Below, piece after piece: positions 15,501-29,800 of a stretch of 64,000 nucleotides of DNA. The position numbers and the translations under genes are program-made. The notes beneath the pieces are model-generated. The model had not been told where the DNA came from. It saw nothing but the letters and a program-made list of their open reading frames with translations, and ran no database searches. The first letter of the stretch is position 1. Every line of letters begins with the position of its first letter. Source of the DNA: Ascaris suum (taxonomy: Eukaryota > Nematoda > Chromadorea > Rhabditida > Ascarididae); the NCBI GenBank assembly GCA_013433145.1, contig CM024178.1, positions 4,697,260 through 4,761,259 on the forward strand. Reading direction: 5' to 3'.

Positions 15501-18500
15501 TATCTCGCCTACTTAGCCAAGATCACGACTGCGGACGTGATTTTACAGCTGGAGCTGGAAAGCAGCATAATTTTGGAAGACAAAATAAAATGTATATTTT
15601 GAGTGGTTATGAATGAATTTTTAGATGGAACGCGCAAAGAGCACGTAAATATCGTTTTTATTGGGCACGTCGATGCAGGAAAGTCAACTATCGGAGGTCA
15701 GCTGATGTATCTGACGGGAATGGTGGACAAAAGAACGCTTGAAAAGTATGAGAAGGAGGCCAAAGATAAAGGACGCGAATCCTGGTTTGTTTGCTCTTTA
15801 CCGTAATACGAAATCATCTAAGTGGCACTGCAGTACAAGATTATTGAAGTAATTATTTATATAGTGCCCCTGCTGTGCATTTCTTGCGAACTGCTGTGTC
15901 ATAACAAGGTGGGGTTTTTTAACCAACGGATTCGAGCTGACAATGTTTGCGTTATCAGTGATTTTTATCAGCTGGCTCATCACCTAACTTTGAGTAGAGC
16001 TGAAATGAATGTTGCAGGTATCTTTCGTGGGCACTCGACACGAATGACGAAGAGAGAGAGAAGGGTAAAACGGTGGAATGCGGGCGCGCTTTCTTCGAGA
16101 CCGAAAAGAAGCATTTCACTATTCTGGATGCACCGGGACATAAGTCATTCGTACCGAACATGATTAGCGGAGCAACGCAGGCGGATCTCGCCGTCCTAGT
16201 AAGTAGACTGGTCTCAGCCTTTATATTCTAATATATTAACAGCCTTCACATCCATCTTTTTCTGACTCTTTCGGCTTTATCCACTGCAGAAATGCTTTCC
16301 TGGAAGAGCGCGGTGTGAATTGCATTTTCTGTCATTATCTGTGATTTTATTACTAGTCTGTTGTATTTCACCTCGTGCTTTCTATCCCTCTTTGTTTGTG
16401 CTGCACAAACTTTGGGGGGCGTCGTAATCGACGGCAGCTTTTATTCGTTTGATGAATGCAACCCTAGGACGTACGTGTATTCCCATACCTGAAAAATTGA
16501 GCCAGAATGGAGTGATGGGCAAGCACCTTGCATAAGATACGTGGGCAGCTCTTCCTCTGTTTCTTCCCTTTCGCCGTTCATCTCGAACCTTTCTAATTAG
16601 GGGAAGGGAAATCTCACCATCTGCAGGCGTTCATTAGTAAGTGCTATTCATTTTAATAGTTGTTATATAACGTTGACTCTTTGGAACGTGTTCGTAGGTG
16701 ATCAGCGCTCGCAAGGGTGAGTTCGAAACTGGATTCGATCGTGGAGGACAAACTCGCGAGCATGCGATGCTTGTGAAGACGGCAGGTGTAAGGCACATGA
16801 TTGTGTTGGTCAACAAGATGGATGATCCGACAGTCAACTGGGATGAAGAGAGGTTCGTTGATCGTTTTTGCAGTTTATTTAACGCGAAAAAAAAAGTTAT
16901 TAAACGTATATTGCGGTTTGCCCTACGGGTTGTGCGGAGTGCAAGTTATTGAAATAGGGGGAAGAGGTTTACCGTTAATGAATAACAGTACAGGAGACAA
17001 AAGAGCGGGTGTTCTTCGTCACTGTCAGATTATATTGGCTGCATTAATTGGTAGTTAAATCTTCATTAAAAGGGAGGTTTCATTCGTCGGTCGTATATTC
17101 CACCATTAAGCAAAAAAGCTACTGATGGTCATGTATATCGAGAAACCTTTGGTAAAGTATATGTTTGATATGCTAGTGTTCTGTTAATTATGGTACGGCT
17201 TGTCAGTTGCCATTAATTGCTTCGAACCAGTTAGCCATTATAAGAACAATATAAAAGCAGCAGAAAGTGGAGCCGTTGATCATCGATTCAGCAAAAGAGT
17301 GAAGCGTATTATATCCTCCATCTTCCATGTGGTGGCGCAAAACATGAAAAGGCGTAAATAATGAGTGAGAGGCACATGTGTCATAAATATTTTCTAGATC
17401 CCGCTGCCACAACAAATCGAGCGCGGAAAAGGGCAGGGATGAAATACTGACAGAGTGTGAGGCCACGTTTTTGATAGAAGCTCTATTTATGGATCAGTGA
17501 TGTTTCAGATTCAAGGAAATCCAGAACAAGTTAACTCCTTACCTGCGCAAGTGTGGTTACAACCCAAAGTCGGATATCTTCTACATTCCTGTTTCGGGTC
17601 TGACGGGTGCCTTCTTAAAGGACCGACCGTCCGCCGAATTCGGACCGTGGTACACGTATGTGCAGTTTGTGATTATTCAATTCTTTCTTATAGAACATAA
17701 AATTTCCTATTTAGGGGTATGTGGTTGCTTTAGATTGCGCCGAGTATGGATGCTATCTTGATCAATATGCGTTTGCAGGCTGTCATGAGATACACTTGAG
17801 TCGGACCTAGTGACTGCGTTGAATGCGTTCCCCACGCACTGTTCTGGGCGCTGCTCTATTTAAAGCAATTTGTCTTGTATAACTTACAAAATAAACCTGC
17901 TGGATTCTTCATTGGTAGCCTTTGTTGATGAGAAATCTGTGATTCATAAAATGGTAAATGCACCTCTAGCAGTCTTTTTTAAATGAGAGAGACAACAATT
18001 TTTGTCTCTTCTGCTTTTCTTTTCTGCCTTTTTTTGAGAGTGGAATGTAATAATTGAAGCAAGCGCAGAAGATGTGTATCTTGCAGAGGGCCATGTTTCA
18101 TCGACTATGTGGACAATATGCTACCAGCGATGAGCCGAGATTACGAAGGACCTGTGAGGGTAATCATCGCTGACAAATACAGCGTAGGTTATTTCTCGTT
18201 TGAAGCAAAGTTCTCTTTGACCGTTTGGTCTCTTAAGTCAAAAACCATTTAATGATCCGCTATTTTCCGAAGTCTAGAATAAAGGCAAAGAGTGCTTAGC
18301 CGAGGTTTGCTAATTTTTGAAGTTCAATTTGATATGAACAGTTCTATTTGAAGCATCGCGATGGTTGATACGTACTGTGGAACGAATATCATTGCGGGGA
18401 TCCCATACAAGACATAGCTAACAGTCCCTCAGAGTCTTCATTTCTGGCCGGTCTATTTAATGCTACTATCTTACTAAGTGTTCAGATATTATGCTTTTGT

Positions 18501-21077
18501 TGAATGCAGTCAGCTGTGCCTGCGTTACGGTCATGAAATTGACCTAGTGAAGGCGCGGCTGTGTTGCCTTTCACGCTTTTCTTTGCAGGATATGGGAACG
18601 ATAATAATCGGCAAAATTGAATCAGGCGTCATTGCCAAAGGCGACATGGTCACTGTAATGCCCAATAGGGTAAGTTTATTACCACTGCTTTGGCTAGACT
18701 TAGAGAGGAACATGAGGGTAGTTGAATAAGGGTATTTGTAGGTCGTATGATGTATGCGCTGCGTATGAAAGGTGTCGTATATAACAGCCCTCTTCCCCAC
18801 CATCCCGTAATCAGCGGGAAGGGTTAGCTCTGCGCTGAGCAGCAAGGAGGAGTAATTTGGAGCCTAGAAACGAAATAAAAAATATGTACAAAAACAACAT
18901 TTCGATCGCGGCATTGAGTAAGCAGTTGATATAACCCGAAAGGTTTGATGAGTACGACCCGAAAGTGTCTGAACATTTTAATTCTCCACCATTTGCTGAA
19001 AGTAAAATTTTTTTAAATAGCTGGAGCAATAGTAGAGAGCAAAAAAGGAGGCTAGGTGAAAAACCCGTGCAGAAAATTTTGGCCGCCTATTTGCTCGGAA
19101 TGTTTCCTGAACATGTTATGCGACATGTTTTTTGTCTTTGGAAGAAATTGCTGTGCCCAGATAAAATTATTATCGTTGACGGTTGTAATTACCAGAGTCG
19201 TTGCCCAGGCAAACTGTTTTTTAAAGATGGAAATTCTTCCGAGAGAATTAACAGTTATATGTGATCGCGTTTCATGGCAACTCGGCCGAGATTATATTTC
19301 TCTGTTTATACTCAACGGGCATATTGCTCTTGCACAGGGCAGTACGATCGTGCATCTCGTGAGAGGGAGACACTTCCGACACAACGGAGTCATGAAGAAC
19401 ACGTTGCTGCTTTTTATGAGACGAGAGAATTGGCGACAACGCATTGTCGACGGGTACAAGTTTGACGTTAAATGTTTCAGACGAGCGTGCAAGTGATTCA
19501 GTTATGGTCGGATGATGCAGAGGTGGAGAAGATAATGTCGGGCGACAATGTTAAGCTGAAGCTGAAGGGTGTCGAAGACGCCGATATTTTGCCTGGATTT
19601 ATTCTCTGTTCGCCCGATGCATTATGCCATGTGGGCAAAGTGTTCGACGCTGAGGTAGGAATCGAGACTATATTTCAGCGTTATTTTTGTTGAGAATTGC
19701 ATACGGTGGTGTGTTATGAAGTGTTAGTGCATAGGAGAGTGGTGCGGTTAACTTGAAGAAGTACTGCTTATGAAAATTTTCAAAGACTGACGTTCTAGTC
19801 GGCTAGGATTGCTGTAACAACACAGTGCTGTGTTCGTGTTCATTGGAGAGGTGAAACAAGGGAAAGCGAGAGACAATACAAAAGACTGACGGATGTGTTG
19901 AATGTGTTGAATAGTTTAACTGAAATTTTTTTTTGTCAAAGGTTGAATCATGACGAAATGTATCGTTGAAGGTGGTAATATTGGAGCATAGGTCGATTAT
20001 TGCATCTGGGTACTCGTGTGTGCTCCACATTCAATCGGCCATTGAGGAAGTCACTGTGAAGGTATTATTTGTTCTGTGCTTAGTCGTTAACCTTCCAAGT
20101 GTAACAAAGAGAGAGTTAAGAGGAAGGGGCATCCTGATCTCGTCCATTGTCGATAGGCTGGCGGGGAGCGACAGGTCCTAATCTTACAATTTATTCACAT
20201 GAAGGCGAAGTAGGAATTCGCTTCCGCCTACCGAAATTCGCGTACATTTTTGTATATTTTAAGAGTTGACTTCTTTTTGAGAGACTTCTTTTTAGCATGT
20301 GAAGCAGTTCAGGAAATTTTTATCGTCTGCTGGCGTTTTCGATTACACATTGATGTCATGGGATTATTGCAGCTGGGTATTCATGTTGGAGGTGTGGGAA
20401 CATTGAGGAGATAATGTGGGGTAGATTGCTGTGGCGACACAAGAATGAGGAGTGATTTATTCAGGGAAATCCGGCTTTCTTTCGGAGATGTGCCGGCTTC
20501 CGCTTTGAGAATTCCTATGCAACTCTTCACGCCCTCTGTTTTAGAAACTGAGGTCTTCTTATTAGTATCTAAGTCGGATAAAAGTGGAGTTTTTGGATCT
20601 AGCATTTTCCTCTGCATTTCCCACCAAAATGAGGAACATGCTGGAGATCTCAGAGACCCCGCTGAACATGCGTGCTATGTGAGGTGCTGCCTCTTGTATC
20701 ACCAACATAAGGACACGAATCTATGTGCGTATGTTGTGTTAAACTTAAGAGCCCTACAGCCTACAAGAACGCCAGACCAGCATAAGAGGCAGAGGCACAT
20801 TTTTGCATGTTGAAATGCTTGTTGCTAAACTGGAAGCACGTTAAACTGACTATGCTTGTGTTCATTGCAGATGGTAATTTGCACTATTGACAAGAAGACG
20901 GGAGCAAAGGTGAGAGCTCGTTTTGTGAAGCAAGACGAGAAGTGCATAATGCGGCTGGAGAGTGCAGAAGCGTTTTGCTTGGAGGCGTTCAAGGATTTCC
21001 CGCAGATGGGTCGTTTCACGTTAAGAGATGAGGGCAGAACGATTGCTATTGGGAAAGTGCTAAAAGTAGTCGAATGA
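12580..21077 (+). CDS. erfa-3: Eukaryotic peptide chain release factor GTPase subunit eRF3
   Basis: Twelve exons: 12580-12883, 13163-13251, 14103-14292, 15625-15784, 16018-16198, 16698-16852, 17509-17655, 18087-18183, 18589-18669, 19481-19654, 19972-20061 and 20871-21077. They give 624 residues with consistent phases. Residues 10-28 hold two overlapping PAM2-type motifs ([10 protein letters not shown], then ARPFVP) that bind poly(A)-binding protein. A Pro/Gln/Met-rich low-complexity stretch and an acidic linker follow. The GTPase domain shows G1 GHVDAGKST (208-216), switch I with [11 protein letters not shown]3 DAPGH (285-289) and G4 NKMD (347-350). The C-terminus [16 protein letters not shown] is the conserved last beta-barrel. 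eRF3 delivers eRF1 to stop codons and hydrolyses GTP for termination in the cytosol. Absence of a Hbs1-type N-terminus and presence of PAM2 favour eRF3 over its paralogue Hbs1. Confidence 0.96.
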
Positions 21078-23808
21078 GAACATTGCACACTACGTCGTCT
21101 TTTTTGTCTTCTCTGCATCTGGCAATTTCTCCTTCAAAAGGTACTGATAAGTTGTTATCCTCATCGTCGTACGAGAGGTCATATTTTTTGATGGGGATAT
21201 AATGTTCATGCCGATTTTTTGATGGGATGTGGTCATCGTCCGGGAAACGAAACGGAGAAGTCGTGCATGAGAGGTGAATTCTGGAATTTTAAGAATCAGT
21301 AGCACTTCCAGGGATATTTCTTTGGGTTTTTTGTTTTGTTTTGGAGTTGCGAGACGTCTTGTATTCTGTCGTTTCAGTGAGAACACCTCAGTAGGACATA
21401 AAACTTGTGTTATTTTTTCCTTGCGATCAGTTGATTGTTTAGTTAGGTGGAAGGTCAAGAATAGATCCGGTTTATGTCGCCATCGGAATTGGTGCTGAGA
21501 TCGGATTTAGCCCGCGATCGCATTGAGATGGGTCAACCTCAGTCGCGGGTGGATTGAAGCCGGTCACGCAGCTAGAATCAGATTCAGTTCAGCCTCGTGT
21601 GGTCATAAGTTAAATGCAGTTTCGGTTATGACAGAGTTCGGGTTTAACTCACGTGTTTAAGTAGATGTGTCTGTTGCGTTCTGCTCACTTTCGCCAAAAA
21701 AGAAGTCGCCTCAAGGTGTTGAATTTTGCATCAAAATGTTTAGATCAATGGCAGAAGGCGGTTTCAAAATGAGAAGAGAGGAACCGAGCTAATACTATTT
21801 TTTTCGCTTAAATGGGTTGCGTTGATTGCACACTGAATCGTTTTGGGGATATCGGAGGATATCTGTCCTACAGCAATGTGGGTCACCATTTGAAGGGGGT
21901 GGCGTTTAAAAGTATCAGGCTGACGGATAGTAGGCGATGGCAAAATTCAAAAATTCCTCCCGTCTGCAATACTGCATTTAGAGCGTTGCACAGATGTGGA
22001 ACATCGCACTATTATTATCGGGTTTCTGAGATCAGGCGCATATCCAGGGGCGCGCTTTCTAGGTCGCTGTTTTTGTGGTCGTCGGATGATTCGTTTTCGT
22101 TCATCCGTGATTTAAGCGGTTCCATTATTTCAGTTACCATTACAACTACATACAGTTTGCTCATTGCTTTCATTTGAAAACTGTTTAGTCCTGTCGAGCA
22201 ACCTATATTTACACAGAGAGTGCCCCGTCTTCCGCCTGCTCATCTCTTTATGTTGGCCATCGGTTCCTTTTACCAGTTCGAACTCGCTCTCTGTGATCGC
22301 CTTTGCTTTGCATATTGATTTTTAAGCCTCTGTTGATGGTATCATTGGGGTGCTGCAGATATTATTTCGTTTACATACATATGTGACTGCTTTTCGATGG
22401 TTGTGTCTTATCTGCCAATGTATTCGTGACTCTTAGGTGAACATTGGACGCGAATTTTACATGGGTATGGATATTTGGATACGATAGTTCAGGGGAGGGG
22501 AAGGTGGGGGAAGGAGTAAATTTTCGACTTGAACCATCATTACTAAGGATGTGGGCTTTTTTGGTAACCTGTCTGTCGCTTGTCAGCACAAACTTGCCAG
22601 TACAAGTTACCGAATTCACGCAGGACTTAGCAGAGAGAATCGGGGCCAGAGATTCTAAATGGCTAGACCTTATGGGTGATGCGCCGGATGATAGAATAAA
22701 AGTTTTTCAGATGCCGCATACCCCAGGTCAAAGGCACGAGACAACATTTTGGGGTTTCCTCAAATCGCAGCATCCTCCCCGGCTTTCGGGATTGTGGAAT
22801 GGCGATTTCACTCGGAATTGCTACCCGTAATTAACTGTCTCCTCACAAACTCTCCTCTCTCGCATCTGCTTCTGTCGTCTTCATTCGTACATCTCTGCAT
22901 GCAACGATTTGGTGCAGTTGCTGCGGAGTCATATCCTATTTGAAGATGTTTATCGCTTCATGAACAGTAATGGTTGGAAAAAGCAAAATGTGTTTCACCG
23001 ATATGCGAGTAGTGGCCCGTGGTCTCTACACGTTCTCGTTTGCTGTCACTGTTGAGAATTTTTTCCTCCTATGACGCCGAGAGTAGCGAAGTGAATTGAT
23101 CTACCGCATGTGTCGCCGTTTTAATCAAATTTCAGTGTTTTATGGTATATTAAAAGGTAAATGGGCGCGTACTTGTTCTTTCTTCGTTCTTACCTAGAGG
23201 TACTGCTAATCTCGGAATGAGTCAGCTGTCATGCACACATGTATCTTGTGCTGAATACACGGACTAGGTCTCGTGACAGTTTCAAGGGCGATTTCCATCG
23301 GCATTACTCATCACAGTTTGCTATGATTCATCTTGTTACATTCCACTCGTTCTCTGCAATATGCTATATCAACGGAGCTAATCTCACTTCACAATCGAAT
23401 GGGAACAGTTGATATCTCAGTGGTGTTTGCTTTATCTAGGATTTGGCGTTAAACCTGGATAGGCGGATTGCATTTCTCCTGCGTGAAATTCTTTCCTCCT
23501 TTCTTCCTTTGCCAGCCTTTAGGATAGGGCGCTGTAGGAGCGCATTCCGGACCTTCCTAGCATCACTCAAGCTGCACAGTGCAGCGATGAAAAAGCACAC
23601 TGCTTCATGTGCTCGGTATATTTCCACTCCAAAAAAATGAGTTGACATTAGCAAAGCTGCGCGAAAGAGCTGGAGAAAGCGCCGCCACGCGCCCACTTCT
23701 TGAAAGATATCAAACAAGATCAATTGATTGAATCGAAAGCTGTTTCGTATTATACCTGCAGGTAAAACAGCGAACAATATTTACAAAACGAGAACGAGAG
23801 CAACAACT
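21078..23808. other. Convergent intergenic interval, no gene seen
   Basis: About 2.7 kb between the 3' ends of eRF3 (+) and mrpl-1 (-). Short open frames occur in all frames, but none has family motifs or plausible splice signals. Part of it must be 3' untranslated sequence of both genes. Confidence 0.6.
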
Positions 23809-26800
23809 TCACGCAGGTAGAACTGCCACAGATGCATCGTCATCATCTTCGTCGACCGCAACCTCCTTCTTTTTCTTTTTAGCTCTTCTTTTCTCCAACT
23901 GAAACATAACGCTGAACGTCCAAGAATCAACAGACAGCTGACATCGCTCAAAAAAAGCCCCCCTTTCTTTATCGTCCACAAGGCGTTCTTGAAGAGCGCT
24001 TATTTTGCAGATGGCTGCGAACTGTGTAAGTACGGATGATACTACAGTTAAATACTCAAATTACATGAATGGTTTTAAAGGCACAACGTAGTGCTTACCT
24101 TCTCGATTTCCTCGGGAGTCGGAACTGGTTCGAATTTTCCGATGTCGAGTGCGAAGTGCGCCTCGCCAGGAACAACCATCATAAGAGCTCGGTTTATAAA
24201 CGGACCTGCAACCAATGAAGAAGTCAAGCATAAGTCACTCTTTCCAACTCAGAAGACGGACCACATGACCGGAGCCCCGAATCGTCCAATTGAAACTAAA
24301 ATCAAGTTAGTACAAAATCTGAAAATGCATAACTCTCGCACTGCAACCATAAGTAAAATGAAGCCCAAGGATGAGGCTTCGCGTTCAGAATTATGGGCTT
24401 CAAGCTTCGCTTTACGCACATTCACCTTTCAGTAAAATTTCGTGAAAATGCCACTAACAAAGCGATTGATTTCGAAAAAACGATAAATATCGTCATAACT
24501 TGACATATGTGCAACAGGCCAACACTGTCAACCAATCCTGGCATTCTCAACGATAATCTGGCAGGATGATCGCCAAAAATACAAAGAAACAGGAAAAAGA
24601 ATGAAAGAAAGTGCAGTAATAAATAGAAGTTGGGAAATTCCCAAAAAAGCATCTGGAAGGTTTTCAAAATTCTTTGCTATACTGTTCAAAAAATTTTACG
24701 CATAACTAAAATGTGATAACAACATAAAACATATTAAAAGGCGTGACTGAATCATTGTACTGCTGTCTGCAAAGTTGGCACAAATGAAGGCGCGCAGGCA
24801 AATGGGCAGAAAGTTTTTCCGAGATGATGAAAGGGGTCTCCAACTATTTCCACTGACTTCCCCTCCTTTCTTTGATTGCCCGCAATCTAGCTCCTCTACA
24901 CAAAGTTCGTGGCATGTAACGCCTTCAACATGATGACTTACCTAAAGCGGGATTCCTGTGTTTACAAACAGCTGCAACAATGGCACCAATATTCGCTTCG
25001 ATTTCATTATCCGACATTGACAACTAAAAAACGCACACTTCTTAGCAATTCTCTGTGCTAACAGAGTTCACAGCACCATACTGCCACACCTAGAACACTG
25101 ATGAAGCATCAATTAAGAGACCAATCTCTAGGCGACGTATTTGATGAATCAGACAGTAAGTGGGGGATAACTTCTTACTTGAAGAGGTTTTAAAAATGGT
25201 GACTTTGCTAAGTTCAGCAGTGTGAAAGGGTATGGGAAGAGAAAGTGACTGCTTTTCTTCGAACGTTTTTCCTGCCTAAGACCCTTCCTCCCTGTTTTTC
25301 CGCCGATTTTCTACATCAGAAATCTTATGATGCCGAAACTTTTGGTCATCTTTTTTTCTCCAAATTGTTATTGGGCTGAAACATCACGGCAAACGTATTT
25401 ATTCTCGGCCGATTTTCTCACATTTGATGCTCCGCATACCTATCTATTAACTGCCATCCCTTCCTTCATGAGCTATTTTATTAGAGAAAACGTAGCAACC
25501 GACATCTTTAAAATGTAAACTGATTCGTGAGGAAGATCACCACTGAGGTCCTAAACAGACGGACATTTGCTTCCCTAGTGATTTTTGAAGATTGCATTCT
25601 GTATTTGAAGCATACTTTACCCGTCCAACGATAGCGTCACAAAGGCCCCATATTGGGTAAACCGGATCACCTCGAATATTCACTTTCACTCCATTCTTGA
25701 ACATTTCGATCACTTCAGGTAGATTCTCTCCAAGACCGCCTGCAAGTGCATTTCATTTCACAAGGTGAAACGCACACCTGTTGGTGACCACAGCTGGCAA
25801 TGTTGCCGTCTAAACAAGAGAAGAAGAGTCCGGAACATGCAGCATATGAGACGGAAGACGGTTATAAAAATATGTTCAGAACCATCAAAACGGTTATAAC
25901 ATACATAACTTCCATGAAAACTCAGAAGACCTAGCCGGAAATCTTTGAAACTGCGATTAGAGGACGGCTTTGGTGAGAAGAGGTGATGCGATCGAAGCCA
26001 ATCACTTTTCTCCATGTCTCTAAATCAATAAAATATTACATTCTCTACTTTTGCAGCAAAACAATACGAATTCAACACAGATCTGATCACTTTAAGCGAA
26101 ACAACTGTTAAGAAAAAATACCATTAATTCTGGTGGGAAATCGCGTTTTAAGAATCCCTCTTAGTGGCAGTATCGAGGGTCCCATATCCACATGCGATAC
26201 ACAAAAATCATAATCGTCTGTTCGAAACTGTCCTTTTAATATCTGCAAAAAAAAAGATCGGCATCAATGCAAAATAAAAACTTCCACTTTTGCTCTTCTG
26301 TTACCGTTCCAAAAGCGCCGTCAGTACACCCTTTCCCTCAACCACCCTTCCCCATCTTTAGACGTTCTGAGAAGGACGTCTAATATCCAAATTATTCCTT
26401 AAAATCCAAGTCTTATACTAGATTTCAGCAATTGAGGTAAGAAAAACCAAGATAAGGGTGGAACTCCAGAAGCTTTCGCACCCGTTACTGCTAAACGTCA
26501 AAAGCTTTTTATGTGAAAACTAAACCTGGATGCGTATAACACAAGCACTCTGCTGGCTGCCATTAGATCAAATAATTCCAGAGAATATATTTTTTTAATC
26601 ATTTGCCTTTTTTATCATCTACTTTATCAAAAAATACCTTCTTTATCATTTCCGGTCCAAGAGCGATTTCAGCGCCTGATTCTACGGCCAGCTCTTGCAA
26701 TTTTGGATCCCGAGCAAATGCGAGGATCGTTCGTTTTTCATTGTGTGCAAATGTGTGAGGCACGGGTACAATCTCATCCGAGTTTGATACCATTTTCGTC

Positions 26801-29800
26801 TACAAATTGCAAAGTTATACACAACAGCAATATCTGACAGAGAGAAGAGGTGATGGATGTCGGAGAGCAGAAGTTGTCTTCGAATCATCATTCAAAAGCC
26901 TCCGGCAATTAAAGGTGGGAAAATTAGGGTATTCGAGAAACGACTAACTAAACCAGCTTTAAATTATCTACTATTCTTTGACAATAAAAAGCCTATCTCA
27001 ATTCGGCCCGGCCACTAAATATTCTCTAATTTTTTCTCGGGAGTATATTCTCTGACTCATCAGTCAGGAATATTCCAACTTTTCAGTCTTTCCCTAGGAA
27101 GCCAAAATTCTTATTAAAATGTTGATGTAGCGATACGCTGATCCTGCCAATATCCTCACCTACGGGGCAAACATCTCAGTTATGAATAAACGATTTTGTA
27201 ACATTTGAAAATGCACACCTGTCTTTCGGTGCTCATATTCAGCTCCATACGTAAACGCACAGGTGCATTCGGATTATTGTAGATTGATGGTTGTTGCATT
27301 TCTCTTAAACATTATAAATGGAAAAGAACAATAATTAAGAAATCATCACAAAGATAGCACATAATTAATTTCAGTATAATTAAGCAGCAGAGGTATTTCA
27401 TATACTTATTGGTCTCATTATTTAGGAATTAATTGCAAAACCAATGTCAAAGCACCACTTACCTATCAACTCTTATCTACACTCGGTGGACTAATATGCT
27501 CACATCTTCGTGCAATTCGATTGCCTATGTCACTTCCTACTAGGCTCTTAGGATCAGCAAAAACCGACGACAGTTGCAATAATATTGCTGATAATGATAA
27601 GATTAATAATCATAAGAATGACGATAATGGCAGTTATAATAAACAGGAACGACAAAAAGTCTCCACTTCACTAAAATGTCAGCAACCGGCAGAACTGCTA
27701 TTGTGCCAGCAATACACGTCGCAGTTTTGCATTGTGCAGTAATCCTTTTTCCCGCTTATCACATCCGTATAGGGCATGAACCAAAATTCATTCCCCAAAC
27801 ACATGCCAATCGACCCGAAATTTTGGGTAACCATATCAACACTTCGACATCTGTTCATTGTTTAGTAGCTATTTGATTTTTCATTACCAATAAAATGTCA
27901 TTAAACTATACGGAGAGGATATCTGAATATACATTTAAAGATGCAACAACAGAATAAGAACTGTCGCTTCAATCGAATTCATCAAACGTGACGGATTTAC
28001 TCGTATTCGTCCTTCAACTTTATAAAAGCGCAACTCAAGCTTTTATCAAACGCTAACGTTAAAGAATGTAAAACTGTGGGCGCAATAATACCTGTGCATA
28101 GCGAGAGCCTCATGAATCGGATAAAACTGTGTCTTTACGGCGCTACGAATAAACACATTCGTTGCGGGTTTATCTGGAAGATCGGCTTCATCTTCGCGAA
28201 TTAATCGGCCGGGGAACTGCTGCGAAGGAGACAATCTGAAATGATTCGGAATAGTGCGTTGAGCAATCCCAATCCTCGATGTAGCTCAAAAGTTAGGAAG
28301 TGCACTACGGTTTGTCACTCTGATCCCCTCCTCATGCGATTCATTCGCCGACCTTTTCGGCGAACCACTCCTTCCTCTCCCGATCAAACTGCTCTCCGAA
28401 GGTAAGTCATTTGGTAAAAAAGTGCATTTTTACTTGGCAACAAGACTTACTTTTGTTAAAGAACAAATTTTTTATCTGTAATTGCTCTGCTGCCAACTCT
28501 ACCCAAAGTGCTCATCGACACTTTTTTCTCTGATTTGCTTCCCCGTCCGTTCATTAAAATTTTGCTTGACTTGTGCTCCTACCACTGTGAAAATCGCCAA
28601 TCCTTTCCTCCCAACACAACCTTCAACGCCAGCCGTTAAAATAACATTAGCACAACGGCAAAAGTGTAGTGCTAGAGGCTTTATAATTTTAAGCCACCCG
28701 AAGCTACAAAAAAGGAGAACTAACTCGTTTAAAAGGAGAAGCACCCTTGACCGCAACTGCTTCTGGATAAACCATTTCCAAGAAAGGACATTAATATTAT
28801 TATATCCAAATGCAGCAAAGAAAACATGTAAGCAAATAATCTATCAAACAAAAAAACTTCTGAAGAGTACTTCAACTACGATAATGTTAAAAACGAGATG
28901 CAAGAAAACATGCGAAACAACAGCTGATTCTTGCTTTAGGTGACGTATCCTTTTATTTAGGCTACCTGATGTGGACAAAACCAACATCACATTTTTAGAC
29001 TTAAGCATGTTCCGGAAGTGCGACCATGACCATCAGCATAGGAAGATTGAAAACGACAGAACACAATACCTCCTCTTAATCGTCAAAAATTACAAAAAGT
29101 CCACGAGAAAGTTTATGGGCACTAACTTCGTGATGCATATTTATGAGCCAGTTTTAAAGCTCTTGTTACTATGCTGGGAAATTCTTGGCACGACTTCTAT
29201 TCTTGATCTTGGAATCTAGAAAATGGAGTTACAGGGCTGGAGACTCATGCCCATTCAGTCCCTATAGTATATTTGTGTCTACGAAAGACACAATTAGAAG
29301 TTCAAAGACATAAGCAAGCCAATAAAATGGTACCTCTAATTCCAATCTCTCTACTGCAAACACTGCAGTAAAAGGACTGGAGTTTACTGCAAACACTGCA
29401 ATAATTTTACTTTCAAGTCTGTCTCGTGTATCAAGGTAAGCAGCAAGATGCATGCACATATCTGGCTGACTGTAACGGACCTTACTATTAAAGGTAATAA
29501 TTACAACTATAAGTACTAATTATTGCTGTTGTTATCAATGGTACTGATAGTGATACTATTTATTACTATTAGTAATATCGTTGTTATTTACAGTTCTATT
29601 ATGTTACCTCGAGACCTTCGTAATATAGTAATAGTTTTAGTGAGTATGAAGGCAATAAGTATAACAATATGAACACTAATTTATATGAGATGCATTAATG
29701 TTGCTACTGGTGATAACATTACATAACAACAAAGATTGCTCTACGAAAAATTTGCACTTTGAGCACTTCCATTTGCAAACTCAGCTAAAAATGTGAGTGG